Source: CAZGNZ01 sp964527215
GTDB taxonomy: Bacteria; Fidelibacterota; Marinisomatia; SCGC-AAA003-L08; JACNLC01
Assembly: GCA_964527215.1 (NCBI GenBank)
Contig: CAZGNZ010000024.1
Span: forward strand, 1-60,581
DNA: 60,581 nt
Reading direction: 5' to 3'
The notes beneath the pieces were generated by a model. That model saw only the letters and a program-made list of their open reading frames with translations, was not told the origin of the DNA and did not search any database. A program made the position numbers and the translations under genes. The stretch's first letter is position 1. The number at the start of each line of letters is the position of its first letter. Shown here piece by piece: positions 17,098 to 26,738 of the stretch.

Positions 17098-19122
17098 ATG
17101 AAGAAATTCATCGCAGGTGTCATAAGCATCACACTGCTGTTCGGAAACACATATACCATACCGGAAGATTTTACGGCCATTCAGCCGGCCATTTATGCAA
17201 TGTCCGATGGTGATACACTTATCATTGCACCGGATGTGTATTATGGTTCGATTTCCTATTCAGGCAAAGAGATTGTCATCGCATCCTATTATCTGACGAC
17301 AGGTTTCGACAGTTACATTGGACAAACAGTCTTATCGGCCAATCACTCCGGCAGTGTTGTTACGTTCGCCAACGGCGAAACATCTGATTCCCAACTGATT
17401 GGCGTCACGGTGACAGATGGAAATGCTGCCAATGGCGGAGGGATATACTGCTCAGGGGCAAACCCAACGCTCGACCATGTTGTGGTAACCGGAAATCACG
17501 CTTCCTATAAGGGAGGTGGACTGGTTTGCTACTATGGATCAATGCCCAGAGTTCTGCACTGTACATTTGCCCAGAATACGGCCAGCCAATCCGGTGGGGC
17601 GGTATACGCCCGTGACAATTCCGAAATTCTCATCGTAAACTCTATTCTCTGGTATAATCTTCCAGAACAGATTTATCTGGATTTCGGCAGCACGGTTTCA
17701 ATTGCTTTCAGTGATATTTCAGAAGGGCAAACAGGGATAGTCTACGGATTGGATGAAACTGTTGCATGGCTGGAGGGCAATATTTCAGATCCGCCTGAGT
17801 TTATGAATCTGGACAACGGCGATTATCACCTTCTCGACGGTTCCGCCTGTATCAACTCAGCCACAGATTTTTTCATTTGGGAAGAAACGCCCTTGATTGA
17901 ACTGCTTCCGGAAGACTATTTTGACAGCGCTCCGGACATGGGAAGCTTTGAGTTTCAGCTAATATACGGATGCACAGATCCCGAAGCCGCTAACTACAAT
18001 CCGGAGGCAACCATTGAAAACGGCACCTGTGACTATGCGCCGCAGTTGTCTCTCATTCCGGATCAGAGTATTTATGAAGACACCCATCTGGAACTGGTTT
18101 TATCTGCCACCGACCTGGACTGGGATTACCTGTACTTCAGTGCCGGATGCGATGTACTGGAGATCGAAATCAGCATGAATATTGACACCCTCACTGCTGT
18201 TCCGGATTCTGACTGGTTTGGGGATGGTGAAATCACAGTGACAGTATCGGACGGAGAATATCAGGATGAACAGTCCTTCGCGCTGAGTGTGCTTCCTGTA
18301 AATGATCCCCCTGTTATCTCACCCATTCCCCCGCAGGAAATTCTGGAAAACGGCACGTTAGCCGTATCCCTGTCAGCCGTAGATATTGACTCCGAGTTGC
18401 TTGATTTTTCTGCGGAGTGGAACGCAGATCATTTCGATTGCACTGTTCTCGATGATGAACTGTTTGTATCTCCAGTCACTCAATGGCACGGAATTGATAC
18501 CATCAGTGTGTCCGTATCCGATAGTGAGTACTCCAGCAGTACCGAAATGACTGTCACCGTTGTCTCTGCTGAGGATGACCTTTTTCTTTCACTGGAAAAC
18601 ATTGATTATGTGAATAATACATTTGATATTCGAATCAGGAATGAATCGATTGTATCTGGATTTCAGTTCGAGGTTACAGGTGCCAATGTAATTGATACCT
18701 ATGGCGGAATCACGGAAGAAATCGGGTTTGTAATTATCAGTGACGGTGCGCTGATGCTGGGTTTCTCTGAATTCGGTGCGGTCATCGAACCGGGAGATCA
18801 GATTCTGACCACTATTCAGTATGAGGATGAGTCGGAAAATCCGATCTGCCTGGAAGATTATTTGTTTCTGATCGATGAGACCACCCCGGTAAACGTTGTT
18901 TTTGAAGGCTGTCTTACGCTGGGCCAGGACGGATTTGGCACCCTTGGGGATCTGGATCAAAGCGGGGTTGTGGATGTGCTTGATCTGGTGATCATTGTTA
19001 ATTTAATACTCACAGGGGATGGATCACCATACCAGTACTGGTCTGCCGATCTGAATGAAGATGGCGACATCAATATCATGGACATCCTGATTGAAGTACA
19101 AAACATCCTGGCCGGTCCATGA
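17098..19122 (+). CDS. Secreted beta-helix protein with dockerin-like C-terminus
   Basis: A 674-residue exported protein with a signal peptide (K-K-F-I-A-G-V-I-S-I-T-L-L-F-G). Residues about 20-290 form a right-handed beta-helix of the pectate-lyase/NosD type (D-F-T-A-I-Q-P-A-I opening, G-G-G-I-Y-C-S, G-G-A-V-Y-A-R). A G-C-T-D-P-E-A-A-N-Y-N-P-E-A cysteine module follows near 296. Then come two cadherin/Ig-like repeats with V-N-D-P-P-V-I-S-P-I and a cohesin-like beta domain near 500-610. The end is a pair of dockerin-type calcium repeats (G-D-L-D-Q-S-G-V-V-D-V-L-D and A-D-L-N-E-D-G-D-I-N-I-M-D). It may bind or modify polysaccharide. No catalytic residues can be named. It is a tandem paralogue of the next gene. 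Confidence 0.85.
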   Translation: MKKFIAGVISITLLFGNTYTIPEDFTAIQPAIYAMSDGDTLIIAPDVYYGSISYSGKEIVIASYYLTTGFDSYIGQTVLSANHSGSVVTFANGETSDSQLIGVTVTDGNAANGGGIYCSGANPTLDHVVVTGNHASYKGGGLVCYYGSMPRVLHCTFAQNTASQSGGAVYARDNSEILIVNSILWYNLPEQIYLDFGSTVSIAFSDISEGQTGIVYGLDETVAWLEGNISDPPEFMNLDNGDYHLLDGSACINSATDFFIWEETPLIELLPEDYFDSAPDMGSFEFQLIYGCTDPEAANYNPEATIENGTCDYAPQLSLIPDQSIYEDTHLELVLSATDLDWDYLYFSAGCDVLEIEISMNIDTLTAVPDSDWFGDGEITVTVSDGEYQDEQSFALSVLPVNDPPVISPIPPQEILENGTLAVSLSAVDIDSELLDFSAEWNADHFDCTVLDDELFVSPVTQWHGIDTISVSVSDSEYSSSTEMTVTVVSAEDDLFLSLENIDYVNNTFDIRIRNESIVSGFQFEVTGANVIDTYGGITEEIGFVIISDGALMLGFSEFGAVIEPGDQILTTIQYEDESENPICLEDYLFLIDETTPVNVVFEGCLTLGQDGFGTLGDLDQSGVVDVLDLVIIVNLILTGDGSPYQYWSADLNEDGDINIMDILIEVQNILAGP

Positions 19123-19223
19123 TATTCTAACAGTTAACGTGACTGAACAGCTTGTTTCAGTTAGAATTAATTAATAAATTAATTATTGCTTATAATCGAT
19201 TTAATCACAAATTGGAGGCTCCG

Positions 19224-21878
19224 ATGAAAAAAATGCTGACAGGGATCATTTTCATGGCATTTGCGATGGCAATCACCCATGATGTCGGTCCAGCCGAAAC
19301 CTTCACTGCGATTCAGGATGCAATTGACGCTGCTGCCGACGGTGATACGATCCTCGTGCAGCCGGGTACATACAATGAAAACCTGAGCTTGGGTAAAAAT
19401 CTGGTTCTGGCTTCGCTGTACCTGGATGATCAGGATCAGACGGCCATTGCCGAGACCATAATTGACGGAAGTGGTGTGGGCAGCGCAATTCTGATTTCCG
19501 GTGTTGATGATACAGCAGAATTAGTCGGGTTTACAATCACGAACGGATTCGCTCTGAATGGAGGCGGTCTATTTATCTTGGATAATTCTGAAATCAAACT
19601 GAAATATCTGCTGGTGGCTGAAAATGATGCATACTACAGTGGCGGCGGAGTATATGTACTCAACAGTACGCCCACCATCATTAACTGCACATTTACGCAA
19701 AACAATGCAACCAACGGCGGCAGTATTTTCAGTCTGAATTCAGATACCGAAATTATCAATACCATTGCCTGGGACAACGCTCCGCAAGAGATCTATTTTG
19801 ATGAAGATGCTGTATCCAATAATGTTTCAATTAGTTACAGCCTTGTTTCCGGAGGACCGGGGAGTATCGTAACCAACGGCGGTACTGTTGACTGGACGGA
19901 TGGGAATTTGTCAGACGACCCGCTGTTTGTCACTTCCGGAGCAGGAGGTGACTTTCACCTGCAGGCCGCATCCCCTTGTCGAAATGCCGGCGACCCGGAT
20001 CTCGACGGGGACCTTGAAGACTACAATACAGACGTGGATGATCAGGATCCTGACGGATCGCGTCTGGATATGGGAACTTACTATTTTGAAGAAACGAACG
20101 GATGTACGGATCCGGAAGCCTTCAACTATGACGGTCAGGCTTCGAATGATGATGGAAGCTGTGTATACGCGCCGCTCCAGGATGACTTTGCAATACAGCT
20201 GGCAGAAGATTCGTCGATTGATGTCACTTTGGATGAAACCGATAATGATGGAGAAACACTGGTCTACTCGATGTGGTCAACTCCCAGTAACGGTGCCGGT
20301 TCCTTTCTTCTGAATGTTCTGACGTACACACCCGATGCGGATTTTAACGGCAATGACTCGCTTCAATACCGGGTAAACGATGGCAGTACGGTAGATGATG
20401 GCGAACCGCTCTGGGATACAGTGTCGGTTTCTATTTCCGTTCTGCCGGTGAATGATGCCCCGATTTTTACTCCCATCCCGAACCAGACCATGGATATGAA
20501 TGACCAGCTGACCATTCCGCTGGTGGGATCGGATGTGGACGGAGATACGCTGTATTTTGTTGCCACTACGGATAACGATGAAATGACTGCCGAAACGGTT
20601 GGATCAAGCCTTACCCTCACTCCCACAGAGGGCTGGGGTTCCATCGTTACCGTGGATGTGATTTGCTATGACCGCGACCCGGATGAAATTGAACCCGGAA
20701 GTGACTATCTTACCGACGAAACATCTTTCGAGGTTACCGTTGAGCCGGTGGGAGACTATGTGGAATTATCCATTGGCGACATTGATTACGTGAATCATAC
20801 GGTTGACATCGAATACAGCAGCAGTGTTGCCGTTGACGGTTTTCAGTTTGAATTATCTGTGGATGTCATCACCGTTGATGATATGGACGGCGGTCTCGCT
20901 GAAGATTTCGGTTTCATCACCACAGTCACAAACGGCATTGTTCTGGGATATGCCGACGCCTTTAATCCATCCATTCCAGCCGGCAGTTCAGGCACCCTGA
21001 CTACCCTGAGTTATACCCAGGGCGCATGGGCCGGCGGTTCAACCATCTGTATTGAAAATATTGTCGTAACAACGGATACCGGAACCAGCGCCAATGTCAG
21101 CATTGGGGAGTGTGAGGAGTACGCGATTCCGGGAGATACCAGCCAGGACGGTGCTGTGAACGTCATTGATATTGTGCAGGTGGTTTCATTCATCCTCGGC
21201 AATGCAGCGCCAACGGACTTCCAGATATGGGCATCTGATATCAACGGAGACACCGAGATCAATGTGACGGATGTGGTTCTGATGGTCTCCATCATTGAAG
21301 GCAGTGTTCTGAAAGGGCTGCCTGCCACTGAAGCCAGGATTAATCAGAATTCAAACCGCTTCAGCATTGATTCCGACGGAGATATCGCGGGTATTGAGGT
21401 AACATATACAGGGAATTTCCAGTTAACTGACAATTACCTTCCGGAACAGTTTGCAGTTCAGTACAACAGCCACAAACTGGTCATCTACGGATTGGATTCT
21501 TCTGTGAATCTGAACGGGGACTTGTTTGAATATACCGGGGAACTGAACATTGTTTCCGGTATTGCTGCAGACTGGTCAGGGAATTCCGTACTTCTTGGGG
21601 TGGATTCAGTACCAAACGAATTTGCTCTTGAACCGGCATTCCCCAATCCATTCAATCCCGTCACTCATTTGAACTACACAATTTCCCGGGAATCGGATGT
21701 AACCTTGGTTGTTTACGACATCCTGGGACAGAAAACAGCCACTCTGGTAGACAGTCGGCAGCCAGCCGGTTCCTATCAGATTTCATGGGATGCAGGAGAC
21801 CTGCCCAGCGGTATGTATTTCGTCCATCTGACCAGCGATACCCAGTCTTCACATCAGAAAATAATGCTGATCAAATAA
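19224..21878 (+). CDS. Secreted beta-helix protein with dockerin-like repeats and T9SS-type sorting domain
   Basis: An 884-residue protein if started at the ATG at 19224, which follows a good GGAGG site; the frame is open back to 19152. It repeats the neighbour's plan: signal peptide, beta-helix (about 20-290, T-F-T-A-I-Q-D-A-I-D-A-A-A-D-G-D), G-C-T-D-P-E-A-F-N-Y module, Ig/cadherin-like repeats, cohesin-like beta domain, and dockerin-type repeats (G-D-T-S-Q-D-G-A-V-N-V-I-D). It adds a C-terminal sorting domain of about 80 residues with F-P-N-P-F-N-P and V-Y-D-I-L-G-Q, ending S-H-Q-K-I-M-L-I-K. That ending is the Por-secretion (type IX) signal found in Marinimicrobia, Ignavibacteria and Bacteroidota. 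It should be exported and anchored at the cell surface. Confidence 0.88.
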   Translation: MKKMLTGIIFMAFAMAITHDVGPAETFTAIQDAIDAAADGDTILVQPGTYNENLSLGKNLVLASLYLDDQDQTAIAETIIDGSGVGSAILISGVDDTAELVGFTITNGFALNGGGLFILDNSEIKLKYLLVAENDAYYSGGGVYVLNSTPTIINCTFTQNNATNGGSIFSLNSDTEIINTIAWDNAPQEIYFDEDAVSNNVSISYSLVSGGPGSIVTNGGTVDWTDGNLSDDPLFVTSGAGGDFHLQAASPCRNAGDPDLDGDLEDYNTDVDDQDPDGSRLDMGTYYFEETNGCTDPEAFNYDGQASNDDGSCVYAPLQDDFAIQLAEDSSIDVTLDETDNDGETLVYSMWSTPSNGAGSFLLNVLTYTPDADFNGNDSLQYRVNDGSTVDDGEPLWDTVSVSISVLPVNDAPIFTPIPNQTMDMNDQLTIPLVGSDVDGDTLYFVATTDNDEMTAETVGSSLTLTPTEGWGSIVTVDVICYDRDPDEIEPGSDYLTDETSFEVTVEPVGDYVELSIGDIDYVNHTVDIEYSSSVAVDGFQFELSVDVITVDDMDGGLAEDFGFITTVTNGIVLGYADAFNPSIPAGSSGTLTTLSYTQGAWAGGSTICIENIVVTTDTGTSANVSIGECEEYAIPGDTSQDGAVNVIDIVQVVSFILGNAAPTDFQIWASDINGDTEINVTDVVLMVSIIEGSVLKGLPATEARINQNSNRFSIDSDGDIAGIEVTYTGNFQLTDNYLPEQFAVQYNSHKLVIYGLDSSVNLNGDLFEYTGELNIVSGIAADWSGNSVLLGVDSVPNEFALEPAFPNPFNPVTHLNYTISRESDVTLVVYDILGQKTATLVDSRQPAGSYQISWDAGDLPSGMYFVHLTSDTQSSHQKIMLIK

Positions 21879-21893
21879 ACAGTTTTTCCATGG

Positions 21894-21926
21894 AAAAGCC
21901 CTGCCAATGGCGGGGCTTTTTCTTTT
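21894..21926 (+). terminator. Rho-independent terminator
   Basis: A 12-bp stem (AAAAGCCCTGCC paired with GGCGGGGCTTTT, one G-U pair) with loop AAT, running into a T-rich tract. It lies 16 bases after the stop of the beta-helix gene at 19224..21878. Confidence 0.9.
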
Positions 21927-22090
21927 CAGGCGGAATCAGCAGACTAACAAAACCCGGCAGATCTGCAGGCGGCGGTCACCTGGCAATAGATGCAGGACAA
22001 CCCCGTCTATAGCGTGATAAGTCTTTGATGGAATTATAATAGTTGCATAATTTTAATTTAATGTTTCAGGAAAAAAATAGAAGGCTATCG

Positions 22091-24274
22091 ATGAAAGGTG
22101 TCTATCCAATTCTGATCTTTCTGGGAATTTGGTTACTGTTTTTTACCAGTTGTTCTACAGATGAGAACGGAATCATTGAACCCTACAGTGACCCTGCAGA
22201 AGCCCTCAGAATCCATGAGTTAACGACATCCAAAACACAGCTGATCACAAATGGAGATTCCTGTCAGATCAGCGCTCGAATATTGGCACCGGACAACAAT
22301 CCCGTTGATTCGGTCGATGTAAAGTTCATGACTGATTATGGGTCCCTTGTGAACTATTCATCCCTGGGAAACAGCTGGGAAACCGACACCACCGGATATG
22401 TATCCACCACCTTTCAGTCCGCCGGACATACAGGTGAAAACCGGATTTATCTTACTATCGGCTCGATAATTGACTCTGTATCCGTGAATGTGATTCCCCG
22501 CATTTCACAAGTAATTCTCTCCTCCGTAAATAACTCTGTGCTGGGAGACGGCGAATCAGGTATTGTGGTTTCCGCCTCAATCCAGAATCAGATCAATACA
22601 TCCATACAAGGTGTTTCCATTGTATTCACATCCGATTACGGCACATTCGACTACTCGATCGCATCCACAGATACGTTTGGAGTTGCCTCGGTTCAATTTA
22701 ACAGTTATGCAGCGGATGACACACTCACAGGAACGATTGGATGCTATGTTGAAAGTTTTCCTGATGTTACCGATGTAATGGATATCACTATCCGCGGCGT
22801 GGAAGTTGTACTGGAAGCGGAAGACGATATTATTGAAGCCAATCTTGATTCCACTCTCATTACAGCCTGGGTGCTGGAAAAAGTCAGCCGGCAGCCCATT
22901 CCCAACAAACTGGTCAGCTGGAGTGCCAGCAACGGTGTCGTGGGATCACCATCTGTAACCAATTATTCCGGTCAGGCCACGACCACTTTGAGAAGCACGG
23001 GTATCGGCGGATCAGCCAGTGTTACTGCGGATATCGGATATGGTCTGAGCGGTCAGACAACCATAGAGTTCGGGTACACTGAAGCCCATCTGTCACTTGT
23101 CTCGGATACACTTTCTATCCTTGCCAACGGCTTATCTCAAACATCTGCCACTGCTGTTGTCACCGACATAACCGGAAACCCGTTTTCAGGTGTGGGTGTC
23201 CATTTCGAGTCCTCAGCAGGAACCATTTCAAACGATTTTGTTCTGACTGATGAAGATGGATTGGCAAATGTGGTACTGCAGTCTGTGGGAAGCACTGAAA
23301 ATATTACTGCCGAAGTGACAGCCAGTCTGAATGCAGGGGATTCCGTAATGCTGTCTGAAAGCCTGGATTTTCTGTTCCGAGGAATCACCCTGGACGTCGT
23401 TGATGACCAATTGCAGCTCATCGCGGATGGAAACAGTACCGGAACCATTTCTGCCCTTGTGTACGAGACCCAGACCCACAACCCCGTTTCCGCTACATCA
23501 TTGTCCTGGTCCACCACACTGGGCATTATCAACGGGACATCCATTACAGATACCCTTGGACAAACTTCAACGACCCTTCTTTCAATATCCGGTCAGACCG
23601 GTACTGCTGAAATTCACACTTCACTGGGTGACGGCAGTGTCAATGATATGGTAACAGTTGATTTTCTGGATGAATCCGTGAGCTACATCCAGGTGGAACC
23701 TTCAGCATTGTCCATACTGGCCAATGGAACAGATACCGTAAGAATCTCCGTTCAGGCCATGGGTCTTCTGGACAATCCGGTTTCAGGTGTGGAAATCAGC
23801 ATGATCACCGACCGCGGATTTTTCAGTAATAATCAGCAGGAAGTGACAATTGAAACAGATGAGAACGGATCGGTCACGGAAATCCTCCAGAGTGAAGCAA
23901 ATTCACAGGACATTTTTGCCCATATTACAATTTATACCGAAGACGGATCGAACATAACCGAAACCGTGAATATCGAACTGCGTGGGATTACCCTTTTGCT
24001 CAGTACTGATGATTATTATCTGCCGGCAGACGGCACATCCTTTACCACACTTACAGCTCAATTGTTCGAAACCACCGGAGGACCAGTGGCCGATGCATTG
24101 GTGGAATGGAATACGACTCTGGGAATTATAAATCCCACATCATATACGAATTCCAGCGGATTGGCCACCACAATCCTGCAGTCGCAGAATCAGGTAACCG
24201 GCAATGCTGTCATAACAGCCAGCTACGGAAATACACTGACGGCAACAGCAACTGTTACATTCACATCCAACTAG
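22091..24274 (+). CDS. Lipoprotein with bacterial Ig-like (Big_1/invasin type) repeats
   Basis: A 727-residue protein started at the ATG at 22091, which has AGAAGG nearby; the frame is open to 22043. A signal peptide ends at F-F-T-S-C, a lipid-attachment cysteine near residue 21. The rest is a run of about seven Ig-like domains of about 95-100 residues. Each has an I-x-A-x-[GN]-x-D or L-x-A-D-G-x-S-x-T opening and a T-[DN]-x-x-G-x-[AV]-x-[TV]-x-[LF]-x-S turn, the Big_1 signature. The pattern is that of surface-exposed adhesins or stalk proteins. The next gene starts 9 bases later, so both are likely one transcript. Confidence 0.85.
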   Translation: MKGVYPILIFLGIWLLFFTSCSTDENGIIEPYSDPAEALRIHELTTSKTQLITNGDSCQISARILAPDNNPVDSVDVKFMTDYGSLVNYSSLGNSWETDTTGYVSTTFQSAGHTGENRIYLTIGSIIDSVSVNVIPRISQVILSSVNNSVLGDGESGIVVSASIQNQINTSIQGVSIVFTSDYGTFDYSIASTDTFGVASVQFNSYAADDTLTGTIGCYVESFPDVTDVMDITIRGVEVVLEAEDDIIEANLDSTLITAWVLEKVSRQPIPNKLVSWSASNGVVGSPSVTNYSGQATTTLRSTGIGGSASVTADIGYGLSGQTTIEFGYTEAHLSLVSDTLSILANGLSQTSATAVVTDITGNPFSGVGVHFESSAGTISNDFVLTDEDGLANVVLQSVGSTENITAEVTASLNAGDSVMLSESLDFLFRGITLDVVDDQLQLIADGNSTGTISALVYETQTHNPVSATSLSWSTTLGIINGTSITDTLGQTSTTLLSISGQTGTAEIHTSLGDGSVNDMVTVDFLDESVSYIQVEPSALSILANGTDTVRISVQAMGLLDNPVSGVEISMITDRGFFSNNQQEVTIETDENGSVTEILQSEANSQDIFAHITIYTEDGSNITETVNIELRGITLLLSTDDYYLPADGTSFTTLTAQLFETTGGPVADALVEWNTTLGIINPTSYTNSSGLATTILQSQNQVTGNAVITASYGNTLTATATVTFTSN

Positions 24275-24283
24275 GAATCGGCG

Positions 24284-24982
24284 ATGAGAAGAAGTTTACT
24301 GCTCCTGTTTGTTCTATCCTCCCTTTCAGGGGGAATTGATTACAATTATACCGGTCTGGGAATTTCTACCAGACATTTCCGACTGGATGACAGCAAACTG
24401 ACTTTGGACCGTGCAACAGTCACTTGGATGTATGTGAAAAAAAATGAATTTTACGGAGATTTCGGAATCGGCCTGAACGACTCGGAGCTGCGTCCATTTT
24501 CGGATCAGAACCTGCGTCTGGAAAGTTCCAACGAGGTTACATGGTATATCAACCACTTCCGTAACTACAAGTACTTCACCGTTGGCGGTGGAATTCACTA
24601 CTACAAACTTACCGGGGATGTCAGACATCCGGCTGATCCGGAATCAGGGAATTTTTTCAAGGATAAAAATACCTATTCTATTTTTGAACTGCCATTGGGG
24701 GTTGGACTGCAGTTTGAACATCCACGTTTCAGGAGCCGCCTCGGACTGGGGAAATCCCTGTTTTACGGTTCAAAAACCTGTACGCAGTACCTGGTTCAGG
24801 AGTCTATCCCAATCGAACTTTTTAAAAGTGATGCCACGTTCAATGATGTCAGTATCCTGTACTCAGAATTTGAAACTTCCCTGTTTCTGTCCCCACGATT
24901 TTCGGTAACATACTCAATCCGCTATGGAGACAAGGAGATTCAGGCGCAGACGCTGAATCTCGGAACCAGTATCGGCAGATAA
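24284..24982 (+). CDS. Putative outer-membrane beta-barrel protein
   Basis: A 232-residue protein with a short signal peptide (R-R-S-L-L-L-L-F-V-L-S-S-L-S-G-G). Alternating hydrophobic/polar strands with aromatic girdles follow: T-W-M-Y-V-K-K, Y-F-T-V-G-G-G-I-H-Y-Y, L-P-L-G-V-G-L-Q-F, F-S-V-T-Y-S-I-R-Y. This is typical of an 8-10-strand outer-membrane barrel. I recognise no family. It begins 9 bases after the Ig-repeat lipoprotein gene, so it may help display or anchor that protein. Confidence 0.6.
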   Translation: MRRSLLLLFVLSSLSGGIDYNYTGLGISTRHFRLDDSKLTLDRATVTWMYVKKNEFYGDFGIGLNDSELRPFSDQNLRLESSNEVTWYINHFRNYKYFTVGGGIHYYKLTGDVRHPADPESGNFFKDKNTYSIFELPLGVGLQFEHPRFRSRLGLGKSLFYGSKTCTQYLVQESIPIELFKSDATFNDVSILYSEFETSLFLSPRFSVTYSIRYGDKEIQAQTLNLGTSIGR

Positions 24983-25354
24983 ATTCACGTGTCCGGTACC
25001 TGCACCCCATTCGGTCCGAATCATACATGAGCCATGGTGATGTGAGGATTCAGTATGCCGAAGCGGTATATGCGGAAGTGCGGCAGCTTATATTCAGCTG
25101 TTTTTATTTGCTTTTTAATTTCGAATAATGACGGGATCATTCACCTTCACGTTATATGAGGAATATGATCGCAGTGTCACCGGTTATGCACTGAGAAATT
25201 TTTCCAGTATTTTGAAAATCAGTTCTGACGGATTACCTCATCAACCTCATTCACATTCCGATACAGTGCAGTTATTGGACCGTACCTGTTAACGGCCATA
25301 ACTTAGAGTTCATCTTACCTGACTTAATTATGGATTTTTGAAAGACAATCTGGT
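24983..25354. other. Intergenic region upstream of the selenoprotein gene
   Basis: About 370 bases. Short frames are present but none has a ribosome site or a recognisable product. The last 40 bases before the start are AT-rich (TTAATTATGGATTTTTGAAAG). No clear promoter consensus or terminator hairpin is visible. Confidence 0.4.
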
Positions 25355-26500
25355 ATGAAAATAGCAACTGCTAAGAAACTTGTATTTAGCATCATCTTGT
25401 TTTTGATGCCGCTGCTGGCGCAGGATTTCTTCAGTATTATCGCCACGACAAATATCAGTGGTGAAACAGACCCTTGCGGGTGAAAGAAAAAACCACTGGG
25501 CGGTCTTGCCCGGAAAGCAAATATAATTGATCAGCTGGCTGAGAATGGCCATCCGCAGTTCATTCTTGACGGCGGGAATCTGTTTTTCAAATCGAATGCG
25601 CTTCAGAAAGGGAAAACCGAGGAAACAGGGAAAGTCACAGCACAGGTCATCCTGGACTCGTATAACTTGATGGGGTGTGATGCCCTGAATCTGGGTTCAA
25701 AAGATTTTGCAGCCGGACTGGTGTATCTGAAGCAGCTGGAAGAAAAAGCCGGTTTTCCATTCATTTCAGCGAATATCAAAACACGAGAAAACCGACAGGC
25801 ATTTGATCCTTACAAAATTATCCGTCGAAACGGGATTTCTCTTGGCGTTATTGGAGTGACATCACTCTTCAATCATCCCGAGCTGTCATTTGACGATCCC
25901 ATCGCGGCCGTTGAAAAATACAGCAGTGAAATACTGGATCAGGCGGACTATCTTGTTGTTCTCTTTCACGGTGACGACCCTGACATAGCAAAACTCCGTG
26001 AGCTGGATATTCCTATTAACCTTGTAATTCAAAGCAAATCACGCAAGCGATCAAACGATGGCGGCAGTGCACCATTCCCGGTATTTGCATGCGGAGATCG
26101 GGGCAAATATGTCTATCAGTTTGATTTCAATGTATCCGAATCAGGCTCTCCCCTGGTTGATTTATCCTATCTGAGGGCTCAGAAAAAATCCTGGAGTCAA
26201 AAACTAATTCGATATCGACAGGACAGAAAAAAGGAAAATGCCGACATTCAGTCCATTGAAGTTGCAATCACAAAAACAAAATCTAAAATTTCCAACTTCG
26301 ATGTTCTTATTGCAGAAGCAATAAACACATTGGATTACAAACGACTGGAAATGGGCAAAACCGTGGAACACCGTCCGGATGTCCTGGAAATTATTGATCA
26401 GGGCAAATCGAAAATTGCTGAAATCACGACCCATTACCCAAGCAGACAGGTTCAGGCTCGCACAGTCAGACAAAATCCAAATGTCAAGTCAGGAACTTGA
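25355..26500 (+). CDS. Secreted metallophosphatase-like selenoprotein (Cys-Gly-Sec)
   Basis: Reading through one in-frame UGA (25481-25483) gives a 381-residue protein with selenocysteine at residue 43. A signal peptide occupies about residues 1-23, ending L-L-A-Q. The next segment is T-N-I-S-G-E-T-D-P-C-G-U-K-K-K-P-L-G-G-L-A-R-K. This matches a P-C-G-C-x-x-x-x-x-G-G-L-A-R motif I recall in UshA/5'-nucleotidase-like phosphoesterases, with Sec replacing the second Cys. Later family marks are M-G-C-D-A-L-N-L-G, F-P-F-I-S-A-N-I and G-V-I-G-V-T. The metal ligands look lost: N-I-S for D-x-H, D-G-G-N for G-D, and L-G-S-K-D-F for G-N-H-[DE]. So a redox rather than phosphatase role is likely. The C-terminal 110 residues are Lys/Glu-rich helix. 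A conventional annotation would start at 25667 and lose the motif and the signal peptide. Confidence 0.85.
25484..25513 (+). promoter_or_regulatory. Candidate bacterial SECIS element
   Basis: Twelve bases after the UGA a six-pair stem CUGGGC/GCCCGG (25496-25501 with 25508-25513, one U-G pair) closes a GGUCUU loop. The loop begins 18 bases after the UGA. The position and the G-G-U-C at the loop match bacterial SECIS hairpins read by SelB, notably that of E. coli fdhF. Confidence 0.75.
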
Positions 26501-26738
26501 TCGGATTCTGCCAGCTGATATAAACACAATCATTCTGTTTTACACTTGAGAATTCTGATTCTGAGTCTTTATTCATATTCATCTGTGCCGGAGCAGCACA
26601 CGAATTCATACCGGACTGAAAACCATTCATTACTGCAGCAAACCAATTTTCGCCTGAATGACGCCCCCTCTGGAATAGTATTTTAGATGGCCAAACTGCG
26701 GAAAAAAACACCCGGAATCCGTTATCAAAAGGAAATTT

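Noticed and set aside
25328..25552. 74-codon minus-strand frame across the selenoprotein start
   Set aside because: A shadow of the readthrough gene on the other strand. The plus frame carries a signal peptide and family motifs through the UGA.
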